A program made the translations under genes and the position numbers. A stretch of DNA of 64,000 bases. Source: Fluviispira multicolorata (GTDB lineage Bacteria; Bdellovibrionota_B; Oligoflexia; Silvanigrellales; Silvanigrellaceae). Of the stretch, positions 9,736-18,476 are shown in pieces (the first letter of the stretch is position 1; each line of letters begins with the position of its first letter). Under the pieces are notes generated by a model, which saw only the letters and a program-made list of their open reading frames with translations, was not told the DNA's origin and searched no databases. The stretch spans positions 1-64,000 of the forward strand of contig NZ_WFLN01000012.1 in the NCBI RefSeq assembly GCF_009208585.1, given 5' to 3'.

Positions 9736-12585
9736 ATGCTAAAAGCACCCATTGGAAAGAATGAAGAGGAACGCCAAAAGACTTTAGAAAACTTTTTTGT
9801 TCTAGACACTGACGAAGAGGAAGTCTTTAACGATATAACACAATTAGCCTCTGCAATTTGTCAAACTCCAATTTCTCTTATCAGTTTAGTCGATTCAGAA
9901 AGACAGTGGTTTAAATCAAGTAAAGGATTGTGTGCAAAAGAAACTCCTCGAGATATCTCATTTTGTGGACATGCCATTCAACAAAAAGAGATATTTGAAA
10001 TTCAAGATGCGAGAGCTGATGCTCGTTTCTTTGACAATCCATTTGTAACCGAGCCCCCACATATTCGATTTTATGCGGGAGCTCCACTCATAGCTTCAAA
10101 TGGTCATTCCATTGGCACCCTATGCGTGATAGATAGTAATCCAAAAATATTGACGGATGAACAAAAAAGATCACTTGAAAATCTTTCAAAGCATATAATA
10201 AATATATTAGAATTGCGCATATTAAATACCAACTACTATAAAATAAACAATCATTTTAATAATATTTTTCAAAACATAACAAATGCAATGGTTATTCAAA
10301 ATAAAAATGGAAAATTTTATGACTCCAATCAAGCTGCACTCAACATACTTGAAATCAGTTCTGAACAATTAAAAAATATGTCATCCATTTTTTCAAATTT
10401 TACTTTGATTGATGAACATGAAAATACTTATCAAGATGAAGATATTCCTCCAAAATATTCTCTAAAAACAGGGGAAAATCAAAGAAATATTCTGATAGGA
10501 TTAAAAAATAAGAGTGGAAAAATTCGCTGGATAAGAATGAATATATCTTTAATATTTATACCCAAAGAAACAAAACCTATCTTTGTTATTTATGAATTTG
10601 AAGATATCACCGCTCAGAAAAATATGGCTGACGAAGTCAAAAATATTCAAAAAGAAATTTTAGATCAAAGAATTTTTCTCGATATTATTTTACAAAATAT
10701 CCCTTCAGGAATCGTCGTTAAAGACATGAAAAATGATTTACGAATTACAATCTGGAATAAGGGCGCCGAAAATCTTTTAATGCTAAGCGCTGATGAAACC
10801 CTAGGGAAAACTGCATTTGAACTCTATCCAAAAAAAATGGCAGAACGAGCTCTTGAACTGGATCTCAAAGCATTTAAAACAGGAAATCTTATTGAAATAG
10901 AAGCAGAAGAATTAGAAATTCCAAATAAAGAAAAAATGTTGCTTCATACGCGAAAGTTACCTCTTATAACAGATCTAGGTGAAGAACCCAGATACATGTT
11001 AACAATTTTTGATGATGTTACAGAAATTTATAAAGCAAAGGAAGCCGCGCTCACTGCAGTAAAATCGAAGTCAGAATTTTTAGCTAATATGAGTCATGAA
11101 ATTCGCACACCAATGAATGGAATAATTGGTATGTGTCGTTTATTACTAGAAAGCAGCCCTCTTCCAGAACAAATAGAACGTCTTAAAATAATTCAAAACT
11201 GCGGATATTTATTACTAGATTTAATTAATAACATCTTAGATTTTTCAAAAATTGAAGCGCAAAAAATAGAAGTCGAAAATATTACTTTTTTAATAAAAAA
11301 TATGATTCATGAAATTACAGAATTATTTTCTGCACAGGTGAACGATAAAAAACTTTCTTTATCCTATTCTCAAGATTTATCTGTACCCGAATGGATTTCA
11401 GGTGACCCCACAAAAATAAGACAAATTCTTATGAATCTTATATCCAATGCAATTAAGTTCACACAAAATGGTTTTGTTAAGATTTCTTCAAATGCAAAGA
11501 AGATTGAAGATAAAAAATTTAAAATTGAAATTACAGTTGAAGATTCAGGTTTTGGAATCTCAAAAGATGCCCAACACAAACTTTTTAAAGAGTTTTCACA
11601 AGTCGACGCATCAAGCACCCGTAAGTTTGGCGGATCTGGATTAGGTTTAGCAATTTGTAAAGGTCTATGTGAAAAAATGGGAGGAACAATTTGGGTAGAA
11701 AGCGATATAGGAAAAGGATCAAAATTTATTTTTAACTTTATTGCTACTCAAAGTGATAATAGTGAAGTAATAATTGATGAATACTCAAGAAAAAATATTG
11801 ACAAAAATTTAAGCGAGAAACATCCGCTCAATATTTTAATTGCTGAAGACAATAAGATAAATCAGCAAGTAGTCTTTTCCTTTTTAGAGAAACTTGGATA
11901 TAAAGCTGATATAGCAGAAAATGGTAATAAAGTTTTAGAGTATCTTAAAAAAAGAAATTATGATCTCATTTTAATGGATTGTCATATGCCTGAACTAGAT
12001 GGTTTTGAAACGACTAAAGCAATTAATAAAAAATTTAAAAATAAAAAAAGACCAAGAATACTTGCCTTAACCGCTAGTAATTTACAAGCAGATATCGATA
12101 AATGTTTTGCCAGTGGTATGGATGGCTACATTAGCAAACCTATTATCTTGGATGTTCTCATAAAAAATATCCTTGATAATAAAGAACAAGTAAATACAGA
12201 GTTAAATCATGAAAAAAATATACCAAACCATTTAACAAATTATATATCATTCAACAGAAAAAACTTTCTTACTAACTTTCAAGGTATGAATGATTTAGCA
12301 ATTAAAACAATTGATGATTTTTTAATTGATCTTCCTAAATATATCTCTAAAATTAAAAAATCGATTCAAAAAAATGACTCAAAGGAACTTGAAATTTCTG
12401 CTCATACTTTAAATGGCATTTTGTCTTATTTTTATGCTGAAAAATCAAGATATTTTGTTAAAAAACTAGAAGAAATGGGGCAAAGAAAAAAATTAATTTC
12501 AGCTCAAGAAATTTTAACAATGCTAAATTTAGAGTTAGTTAATCTAAAAAAAGAATTAATTAAATTGAAAAAGGAACTTTCATAA
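9736..12585 (+). CDS. Hybrid histidine kinase: GAF-PAS-PAS-HisKA-HATPase-REC-HPt
   Basis: 949 residues with no transmembrane segment, so a cytoplasmic sensor. The GAF domain (about 20-155) contains the GHAI and FYAGAPL motifs. Two PAS-like domains follow (about 175-295 and 310-435). HisKA has SHEIRTPMNG with H454. The ATPase shows the N box (ISNAIKFTQ), G1 (DSGFGIS) and G2 (GSGLGLAI). The receiver has AEDN and phospho-acceptor D748 (LMDCHMPELDG). The C-terminal HPt has AHTLNG with H890. This is a complete phosphorelay in one chain. The next gene starts immediately after its stop and is the obvious output or partner. The signal is unknown. Confidence 0.92.
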   Translation: MLKAPIGKNEEERQKTLENFFVLDTDEEEVFNDITQLASAICQTPISLISLVDSERQWFKSSKGLCAKETPRDISFCGHAIQQKEIFEIQDARADARFFDNPFVTEPPHIRFYAGAPLIASNGHSIGTLCVIDSNPKILTDEQKRSLENLSKHIINILELRILNTNYYKINNHFNNIFQNITNAMVIQNKNGKFYDSNQAALNILEISSEQLKNMSSIFSNFTLIDEHENTYQDEDIPPKYSLKTGENQRNILIGLKNKSGKIRWIRMNISLIFIPKETKPIFVIYEFEDITAQKNMADEVKNIQKEILDQRIFLDIILQNIPSGIVVKDMKNDLRITIWNKGAENLLMLSADETLGKTAFELYPKKMAERALELDLKAFKTGNLIEIEAEELEIPNKEKMLLHTRKLPLITDLGEEPRYMLTIFDDVTEIYKAKEAALTAVKSKSEFLANMSHEIRTPMNGIIGMCRLLLESSPLPEQIERLKIIQNCGYLLLDLINNILDFSKIEAQKIEVENITFLIKNMIHEITELFSAQVNDKKLSLSYSQDLSVPEWISGDPTKIRQILMNLISNAIKFTQNGFVKISSNAKKIEDKKFKIEITVEDSGFGISKDAQHKLFKEFSQVDASSTRKFGGSGLGLAICKGLCEKMGGTIWVESDIGKGSKFIFNFIATQSDNSEVIIDEYSRKNIDKNLSEKHPLNILIAEDNKINQQVVFSFLEKLGYKADIAENGNKVLEYLKKRNYDLILMDCHMPELDGFETTKAINKKFKNKKRPRILALTASNLQADIDKCFASGMDGYISKPIILDVLIKNILDNKEQVNTELNHEKNIPNHLTNYISFNRKNFLTNFQGMNDLAIKTIDDFLIDLPKYISKIKKSIQKNDSKELEISAHTLNGILSYFYAEKSRYFVKKLEEMGQRKKLISAQEILTMLNLELVNLKKELIKLKKELS

Positions 12586-13227
12586 ATGGAATCAAAAAAT
12601 ATTTTAGTAGTTGATGACAGTGAATTTGATAGGAATTTACTCGTCAATGGGTTGTCACGAAAGGGGGGTTATAAAACACTTCAAGCAGGCAATGAAGAGC
12701 AATGCTTAGAAGTATTAAAAAAAAATAAAATCAATTTAATGCTTATGGATATTATGATGCCAGGCACGCTTGGCTCAGAGGTTTTAGTTAAAGTCAGAAA
12801 ATCCTATAATTCGCTTGAACTCCCCATAATAATGGTAACAGCAAAAGGAGACACATCGGATATTGTAGAATGCCTTCAAAAAGGTGCGAACGATTATATT
12901 ATGAAGCCAATAAATTTTGAAGTTGCTGTATCACGCATTTCAACTCATTTAAAAATCTCCGAACTCTCCCTAGAAATGGCTAAACTAAATAAACTTGAGG
13001 CATTAAATGCCATGATTACAACTTATAATCATGAGATTAATAATCCACTTACAATTGCGATCAGTTGTTTAAATGATCCCTTAATAAAAGATGAAAATAT
13101 TGGAAAGAAACTGCATACCGCTTTGTGGAGAATTGCAGATATAGTAAAAAAAATTAGTCTCATTACTTATGACAGTGATGTTGAAATGGAAACATATGCT
13201 CAAGATACAAAAATGATTAAATTATAA
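12586..13227 (+). CDS. Response regulator with orphan DHp (kinase-less HisKA) domain
   Basis: 213 residues. The receiver domain (about 4-120) has DD at 12-13, phospho-acceptor D55 (LMDIMMPG) and a TAKG switch. Instead of a DNA-binding or enzymatic output, the C-terminal part holds a dimerisation/phosphotransfer helix with YNHEINNPL and H149, the HisKA-type H-box, but the chain ends without an ATPase domain. It begins at the base after the stop of the hybrid kinase, so the pair is co-translated. It may relay phosphate from the kinase's HPt to D55 and on to H149 or a third protein. The partner beyond is not visible here. Confidence 0.8.
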   Translation: MESKNILVVDDSEFDRNLLVNGLSRKGGYKTLQAGNEEQCLEVLKKNKINLMLMDIMMPGTLGSEVLVKVRKSYNSLELPIIMVTAKGDTSDIVECLQKGANDYIMKPINFEVAVSRISTHLKISELSLEMAKLNKLEALNAMITTYNHEINNPLTIAISCLNDPLIKDENIGKKLHTALWRIADIVKKISLITYDSDVEMETYAQDTKMIKL

Positions 13228-13271
13228 AATAGTTCAGAAAGTTTAAAAGAAAGATATACTAAAATCGAGTA

Positions 13272-13311
13272 AAAAAAGCCTTCAAAAGTCGAAACTCTCG
13301 AAGGCTTTTTT
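13272..13311. terminator. Bidirectional Rho-independent terminator
   Basis: AAAAAAGCCTTC at 13272-13283 pairs with GAAGGCTTTTTT starting at 13300. The A-run and T-run on either side give a U-tract for either transcript. It lies between the converging response-regulator gene and tuf and would serve both. Confidence 0.85.
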
Positions 13312-13345
13312 CATAAACACTTTGCTTAGATGCTAAAGAGTATGA

Positions 13346-14533
13346 TTACTCGATGCACTTACCAACAGCGCCAGAACCAACAGTACGACCACCTTCGCGA
13401 ATTGCAAAGCGTAGACCTGGTTCCATAGCCACTGGAGTAATAAGTTCAACAGTGATTTCAACGTTATCACCAGGAACAACCATTTCAACGTTAGCTGGAA
13501 GATCAACAACACCAGTCACGTCAGTTGTACGGAAATAAAATTGTGGGCGGTAACCTTTGAAGAAAGGTTTATGGCGTCCACCTTCGTCCTTATTAAGAAC
13601 GTAGATTTGAGCTGTAAACTTCTTGAATGGTTTGATAGATCCTGGTTTAGCAAGAACTTGACCGCGTTCAACGTCTTCACGTTTTGTACCGCGAAGTAGA
13701 ACACCAACGTTGTCGCCTGCCTGACCTTGATCAAGAACCTTACGGAACATTTCAACGCCTGTACAAATAGTCTTAGAAGTTGGCTTGATACCAACGATTT
13801 CAAGCTCTTCACCAACTTTACACATACCTTGTTCAATACGACCAGTACAAACAGTACCACGGCCAGAAATTGAGAAGACGTCTTCAATAGGCATAAGGAA
13901 AGGTTTGTCAATTGGGCGTGGTGGCTCTTTAATGAAAGAGTCAACAGCGTCCATAAGTTCAACAATTGCTTTAGCAGCTTTTTCGTCGCCAGGAGCTTGA
14001 AGAGCTGCAAGAGCGGAACCACGAATGACAGGGGTGTCATCACCTGGAAAGCCGTACTTGCTAAGAAGTTCACGGATTTCCATTTCAACGAGATCTGTTA
14101 ATTCAGGGTCAGCAATATCGCACTTATTCAAGAATACAACGATGTATGGAACGTTTACCTGACGTGCAAGCAAGATGTGCTCGCGAGTTTGAGGCATTGG
14201 TCCATCAGTTGCTGCACAAACGAGGATTGCTCCGTCCATCTGAGCGGCACCAGTGATCATGTTCTTTACGTAGTCAGCGTGACCAGGACAGTCAACGTGT
14301 GCGTAGTGACGGTTAGGGGTTTCGTACTCAATGTGAGACGCGTTAATGGTAATACCACGAGCTTTTTCTTCTGGCGCTTTGTCGATTTCGTCGAATTTAG
14401 TAGCAACTTTACCTTGACGTGTAGCGAGAACAGCAGAGATAGCAGCTGTAAGAGTGGTCTTACCGTGGTCAACGTGACCAATGGTACCGATATTCATATG
14501 AGGCTTGGAACGCTCAAATTTTTCCTTTGCCAC
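13346..14533 (-). CDS. tuf: Translation elongation factor Tu
   Basis: GTPase that carries aminoacyl-tRNA to the ribosome. 395 residues starting at GTG 14531-14533 with GGAGG eight bases upstream. The open frame continues further upstream, but the family begins exactly at this Met-Ala-Lys-Glu-Lys-Phe-type start. G1 is [10 protein letters not shown]3 DCPGH, G4 NKCD. Domain 2 and 3 hallmarks ([34 protein letters not shown]) are all present. It stands alone rather than with fusA/rpsL, so it may be one of two tuf copies or a relocated single one. GC and codon use are higher than the surroundings, as expected for a highly expressed gene. Confidence 0.98.
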   Translation of the reverse strand: MAKEKFERSKPHMNIGTIGHVDHGKTTLTAAISAVLATRQGKVATKFDEIDKAPEEKARGITINASHIEYETPNRHYAHVDCPGHADYVKNMITGAAQMDGAILVCAATDGPMPQTREHILLARQVNVPYIVVFLNKCDIADPELTDLVEMEIRELLSKYGFPGDDTPVIRGSALAALQAPGDEKAAKAIVELMDAVDSFIKEPPRPIDKPFLMPIEDVFSISGRGTVCTGRIEQGMCKVGEELEIVGIKPTSKTICTGVEMFRKVLDQGQAGDNVGVLLRGTKREDVERGQVLAKPGSIKPFKKFTAQIYVLNKDEGGRHKPFFKGYRPQFYFRTTDVTGVVDLPANVEMVVPGDNVEITVELITPVAMEPGLRFAIREGGRTVGSGAVGKCIE

Positions 14534-14784
14534 GGTGTAATCCTCCAGTATAGGCAACACAAAATAAAAACAACACGAAAAAAAATCATGCTTAGAATAA
14601 GCACAGTCAGGAGCGATTGTAAAGCTCTTCCTGCACCTGTGAAGGGCATAGATACAAACATTCCATAGAAAATGCAATGATCTTTTAGGTGCTCTTTATA
14701 AATTTTTAGAGCAAGAGTTGCTTTGTTTTATCCCATGCAGCAGTAAAGGAAAAGAAGAGTTTTTTTTGATTTTGTTAAGAGATT

Positions 14785-15294
14785 TTAGTGTGATTCATTC
14801 TCTAAGTTTATCAATTCCTCCATAATAGATTCATTATCTTCTGCACGTGAACGAGCTAATCGCTCGCGAAAAGCATTATAACGCAATTCTCCATCAGGCA
14901 TATCAAACGGGATTTCCCCTAATTCAAGCATTCTTTTTGAGTAAAAAAACTCAAAAAAATTAATTTTCTTTGAAATATACAATTGTTCTTTAACCGCATG
15001 AGTAAACTCAAGAGGAATAAGTATAATTGCTCGAGCAACAGCCAAAATTAGAATCACGCCAAAAAAGCCAATGAGAGTGAAAGAGCTCAACTGTTTTGCT
15101 TCAAAAAACCAGGGGGAAATAACAAAGAGCACTCCTCCCACAAACACTTGCAAGGAGACATAAGTCATAACATTTAAGGTATCATCATCCCAGTTTTTAA
15201 ACTCTATTGGAAGCAAAAGAAAAACAGATTGAATTATTATGCCAATAAAAATAGCCACATAAGATAAGATAAAATTCAAAATTTCGATTAGCAT
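14785..15294 (-). CDS. Small multi-pass membrane protein of unknown function
   Basis: 169 residues from the ATG at 15292-15294, chosen because AGGAAAG lies just upstream; an in-frame TTG 30 bases earlier lacks a ribosome site. Three or four hydrophobic helices occupy the first 100 residues (EILNFILSYVAIFIGIII, the FVGGVLFVI and TLIGFFGVILILAV segments). They are followed by a charged cytoplasmic tail ending in acidic residues. I do not recognise a family. It is transcribed in the same direction as tuf but lies upstream of it by 250 bases. Confidence 0.6.
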   Translation of the reverse strand: MLIEILNFILSYVAIFIGIIIQSVFLLLPIEFKNWDDDTLNVMTYVSLQVFVGGVLFVISPWFFEAKQLSSFTLIGFFGVILILAVARAIILIPLEFTHAVKEQLYISKKINFFEFFYSKRMLELGEIPFDMPDGELRYNAFRERLARSRAEDNESIMEELINLENESH

Positions 15295-15404
15295 TGTATA
15301 CTTTCCTATTATATAGATGAGCAATCACTTATCGACATGCGCTCATTTCATTTTGGAGGGAATTTTATTCCGAGTTTTTAATTAGACGTTTAACTGGAGA
15401 AACT

Positions 15405-16421
15405 ATGAAAATATATACAATTCCAGATTGCCCTTTCTGTTTTAGAGTAAAAATAGCCTTAAAAATTAGAAAAATAGTAGATTATCATATTGAAATTCAA
15501 GATATTGATCTTAAAAACCCGCCCAAAGACTTCCTTGACATCAGCCCAAACAAAACCGTACCTGCACTTGAGCTTTCTCAAGGAAATGGATTTTCAGATA
15601 GCATGCTTATTGTTGAATATCTTGACTCAATTCAAGGTAAAGGAGAAAGGCTCTATGCCAGTACTTTAGATGAGAGTATGAAAATAAAAATGCTAATAGA
15701 ATTGCTTTCTGAAAATGTAACAAAGACAATCGCTCAAATTCTCTTCACAAATGGCAGTGCTGTCGAAGAAAGAAAAGCACTGGCAAAAGTACCTATTGCT
15801 TTTTATGAACTTGAAAAACTTCTTAATAAAAAAGACAAACGTTTCTTAGGAGGAAATAATTTAAATGCAGCAGACATACATTTAATTCCATTTGCACTTT
15901 ATTATATTGCCGCAGAAAAACTACTTAAAAAGTGGATCTCACCCGAAAAAAACTCAAAAGTAGAAAAATACTTTAATGATATTTTATTTCACTCTGCTAT
16001 TAGAAAAGCCATACCTAGTATCGAAGAATTGACTCATTTTATTTCTCTTTTTTTTACTCCTAAAAGTGAAATTCAAAAAATAAAATCCTCATCAAGAAAA
16101 TTAGTAGATGATATATCCGAAGAACTTGTAAATTTAAATGAGTCTATTAGAAAATATAATTCAACGCAGATGTGGCACAGAAATGAAAATAATCAAGGTT
16201 CATTTATAGAAACAGTATTTCATTTTAAAAGTTATGAAGATGCGATAAAAGCCATTCAGACCCTCTGCGATGTGCAAGAAACTGCTGACCATCATGCTAA
16301 GTTCACACTTGATAACTTTAGCCAACTTAAAGTAGAAGTATGTACGCATGAACCTAACTGGGGTGTTACCTCAATGGATTTTGCATTTGCAGAAGTTCTT
16401 ACCTCCCGAATCTTTAAGTAA
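15405..16421 (+). CDS. Glutaredoxin/GST-like domain fused to a pterin-4a-carbinolamine dehydratase domain
   Basis: 338 residues with two recognisable parts. Residues 1-80 are a thioredoxin-fold GST/glutaredoxin N-domain with CPFC at 9-12 and the cis-proline stretch KTVPALEL; 95-200 fit a helical GST C-domain. Residues about 265-338 match pterin-4a-carbinolamine dehydratase (PCD/DCoH): a VFHFKSYEDAI strand-helix, H296-H297 (ADHHAK), H315 (CTHEPNWGVTSMD). These three histidines are the catalytic set of that family. CTGGAG precedes the ATG. It is 11 bases upstream of mtnP and likely the first gene of the methionine salvage run. The fusion is unusual. Whether pterins are the true substrate is unclear, since no aromatic hydroxylase is nearby. 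Confidence 0.8.
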   Translation: MKIYTIPDCPFCFRVKIALKIRKIVDYHIEIQDIDLKNPPKDFLDISPNKTVPALELSQGNGFSDSMLIVEYLDSIQGKGERLYASTLDESMKIKMLIELLSENVTKTIAQILFTNGSAVEERKALAKVPIAFYELEKLLNKKDKRFLGGNNLNAADIHLIPFALYYIAAEKLLKKWISPEKNSKVEKYFNDILFHSAIRKAIPSIEELTHFISLFFTPKSEIQKIKSSSRKLVDDISEELVNLNESIRKYNSTQMWHRNENNQGSFIETVFHFKSYEDAIKAIQTLCDVQETADHHAKFTLDNFSQLKVEVCTHEPNWGVTSMDFAFAEVLTSRIFK

Positions 16422-16432
16422 AGGATGTTTAC

Positions 16433-17308
16433 ATGAGCCAAATTAAAAAAACTTATCTCGCTTTTATTGGTGGCAGTGGACTTTATGATCTTCCTGGCAT
16501 TCAAAATTTAAAAGAAGAAGAAATTTCAACACCATTTGGAACTCCTTCAGACAAAATTATTACAGGTGAAATTGATGGAAAACCTATTGCATTTTTGCCA
16601 CGCCACGGCAAAGGTCATCGCTTCACACCTTCCGAAGTAAATTACCGTGCAAATATTTATGCGCTTAAAAAGCTTGGCGTCACTCATATTGTCAGCGTAA
16701 GTGCTGTTGGAGGACTTCAAGAAAAAACGGCTCCTGGAACAGCAGTTATACCAACACAGATAATTGATAAAACAACTGGAGTTCGTGAAAGAAGTTTCTT
16801 TGGAAAAGGAGTGGTTGGACATGTCAGTTTTGCGGATCCATTTTGCCCAGAGTTACAAAAATATATTTCTAATGCGTGTGAACAAGAAAAAGTAAAAACT
16901 CACTTTGGTGGCTCTCTCGTATGTATTGAAGGACCTCGTTTCAGCACACGGGCTGAAAGTCATAGTTTTAGAAGAGAAGAAGCGGTTATTATAGGCATGA
17001 CTGCAATGCCTGAAGCAATTTTAGCGCGTGAAGCAGAAATTGCTTATGCAACTTTAGCTTTTGTAACAGATTACGATTGCTGGAAAGAAGAAACAGAACC
17101 AGTCACTGTTGAAGCCGTGCTTGCTGTTTTAAAGAAAAATGTCGATGCTTCAAAACGAATAGCACTCTCTATTCATAAAAATATACCACTGGAAACTAAA
17201 AATCCCATTTTTAATACAGCCGAATATGCAATTATGACTGATAAAAATTTAATTCCATCTGAAACAAAAAGAAATCTTGATTTACTTTATGGAAAATATT
17301 GGAATTAA
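16433..17308 (+). CDS. mtnP: S-methyl-5'-thioadenosine phosphorylase
   Basis: Cleaves methylthioadenosine with phosphate to adenine and methylthioribose-1-phosphate, the entry step of methionine salvage here. 291 residues, usual length. The phosphate loop GGSGLYDLPG is at the N-terminus, followed by PRHGKGHRFTPSEVNYRAN and SAVGGLQE. The base and ribose site motifs EGPRFSTRAES, GMTAMPEA and TDYDCW are present, the latter typical of MTA (rather than purine) phosphorylase. It sits between the GST-PCD gene and mtnA in one direction, consistent with an operon. Confidence 0.95.
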   Translation: MSQIKKTYLAFIGGSGLYDLPGIQNLKEEEISTPFGTPSDKIITGEIDGKPIAFLPRHGKGHRFTPSEVNYRANIYALKKLGVTHIVSVSAVGGLQEKTAPGTAVIPTQIIDKTTGVRERSFFGKGVVGHVSFADPFCPELQKYISNACEQEKVKTHFGGSLVCIEGPRFSTRAESHSFRREEAVIIGMTAMPEAILAREAEIAYATLAFVTDYDCWKEETEPVTVEAVLAVLKKNVDASKRIALSIHKNIPLETKNPIFNTAEYAIMTDKNLIPSETKRNLDLLYGKYWN

Positions 17309-17334
17309 ATTTAACTGTTACTTTAAAAAAAGAA

Positions 17335-18450
17335 ATGAGTTTTTCAATGTTACTTTCTCTAGAAGCAATTCGATATAAAAATAATAAATTTGAAATTCTC
17401 AATCAACTTTTATTGCCTCAAGAATTTATTTATGAGGATTGTTCTTCAGTAGAACAAGGTTTTTCCGCTATTAAAACCATGAAAGTGAGAGGTGCTCCAG
17501 CCATTGCGATTTCTGCTGCACTTTGTCTTGCCATTGAACTTAAAAACTTGAAGTCAAAATTAAATTTAGTAGAAACTAAAAAATATATTTTTGAAAAGCT
17601 TGATTATTTATGTGAAAGCCGCCCGACTGCAGTTAACTTATTTAAGATGGCAGATGAAATGAAAAGCATATTGCAAAATGAATTAATTCATTTAGAAAAT
17701 GATATTGCAGGCGGAGAGTCTCTTAAAAATTTATTTATTAAAAAAGCTGAAGAACTTTTACAAATTGATATCTCTGACAATATGTCAATTGGCCATTTTG
17801 GAGCCGAGTGTTTTGCAAAGCAAAGTCAAGTTAAAATATTAACTCACTGCAATACTGGGAGTTTAGCAACTGCAGGATACGGAACCGCCTTAGGAATTAT
17901 TAGAACTCTCCATTCCCAAGGTAAATTAGAACACGCGTATGCATGTGAAACACGCCCCTATAATCAAGGAGCACGCCTGACAGCATTTGAACTCGTATAT
18001 GAAAAAATATCTGCAACTCTCATTTCAGATTCAATGGCTTCCTTTTTAATGAAAGAAAAAGGAATTCATGGTGTCGTTGTTGGTGCTGATAGAGTCGTTG
18101 CCAATGGAGATACTGCAAATAAAATTGGAACTTATCAACTCGCTATCGCGGCAAAATACCATAATATTCCTTTTTATGTTGCAGCTCCTTCAACTTCTAT
18201 CGATTGTAACAAAAAAAGCGGTAAAGAAATTACAATTGAAGAACGCCCTAAAAAAGAATTAACACATATAAATAATATTCAAATTGCGGCAGATGGAATC
18301 AACGTTTGGAATCCATCCTTTGATATTACGCCTGCAACACTTATTACTGGCATTGTTACAGAGCTTGGAGTCATTCCAAAGAATACCATTGGCGAATTTG
18401 ATGTTTCTGAATTTTTAGAGAAAAAGAAAAAATTAAGTTCTCTTTTTTAA
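17335..18450 (+). CDS. mtnA: Methylthioribose-1-phosphate isomerase
   Basis: Converts methylthioribose-1-phosphate to methylthioribulose-1-phosphate. 371 residues from the ATG at 17335; an upstream in-frame TTG at 17299 would overlap mtnP and adds non-family sequence. Motifs of the eIF2B-related isomerases are clear: KVRGAPAIAI, SRPTAVN, the catalytic-cysteine segment THCNTGSLATAGYGTALG, ETRPYNQGARLTA, and VVGADRVVANGDTANKIGTY with the catalytic Asp. Immediately downstream of mtnP. A 10-bp perfect hairpin overlaps its stop codon. Confidence 0.95.
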   Translation: MSFSMLLSLEAIRYKNNKFEILNQLLLPQEFIYEDCSSVEQGFSAIKTMKVRGAPAIAISAALCLAIELKNLKSKLNLVETKKYIFEKLDYLCESRPTAVNLFKMADEMKSILQNELIHLENDIAGGESLKNLFIKKAEELLQIDISDNMSIGHFGAECFAKQSQVKILTHCNTGSLATAGYGTALGIIRTLHSQGKLEHAYACETRPYNQGARLTAFELVYEKISATLISDSMASFLMKEKGIHGVVVGADRVVANGDTANKIGTYQLAIAAKYHNIPFYVAAPSTSIDCNKKSGKEITIEERPKKELTHINNIQIAADGINVWNPSFDITPATLITGIVTELGVIPKNTIGEFDVSEFLEKKKKLSSLF

Positions 18451-18458
18451 AGAGAACT
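18436..18458 (+). other. Perfect hairpin over the mtnA stop codon
   Basis: AGTTCTCTTT (18436-18445) and AAAGAGAACT (18449-18458) are exact inverse complements around a TTT loop, and the mtnA TAA lies at the loop/right arm. No T-run follows, so it is not a standard terminator. It lies 19 bases before the mtnW start and could protect the upstream mRNA or tune mtnW translation. Confidence 0.55.
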
Positions 18459-18476
18459 ATTACTTAATGAGAACAA

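Noticed and set aside
14177..14668. Long open frame antisense to tuf
   Set aside because: It lies on the opposite strand of a highly conserved gene, has no recognisable protein content, and is explained by the codon bias of tuf.
14534..14677. N-terminal extension of EF-Tu
   Set aside because: The open frame continues upstream but the added residues are not EF-Tu-like, and GGAGG is placed exactly for the GTG at 14533.
15295..15404. SAM or other riboswitch ahead of the salvage genes
   Set aside because: The space between the divergent membrane protein and the GST-PCD gene is only about 110 bases, and no riboswitch core pattern was recognised.
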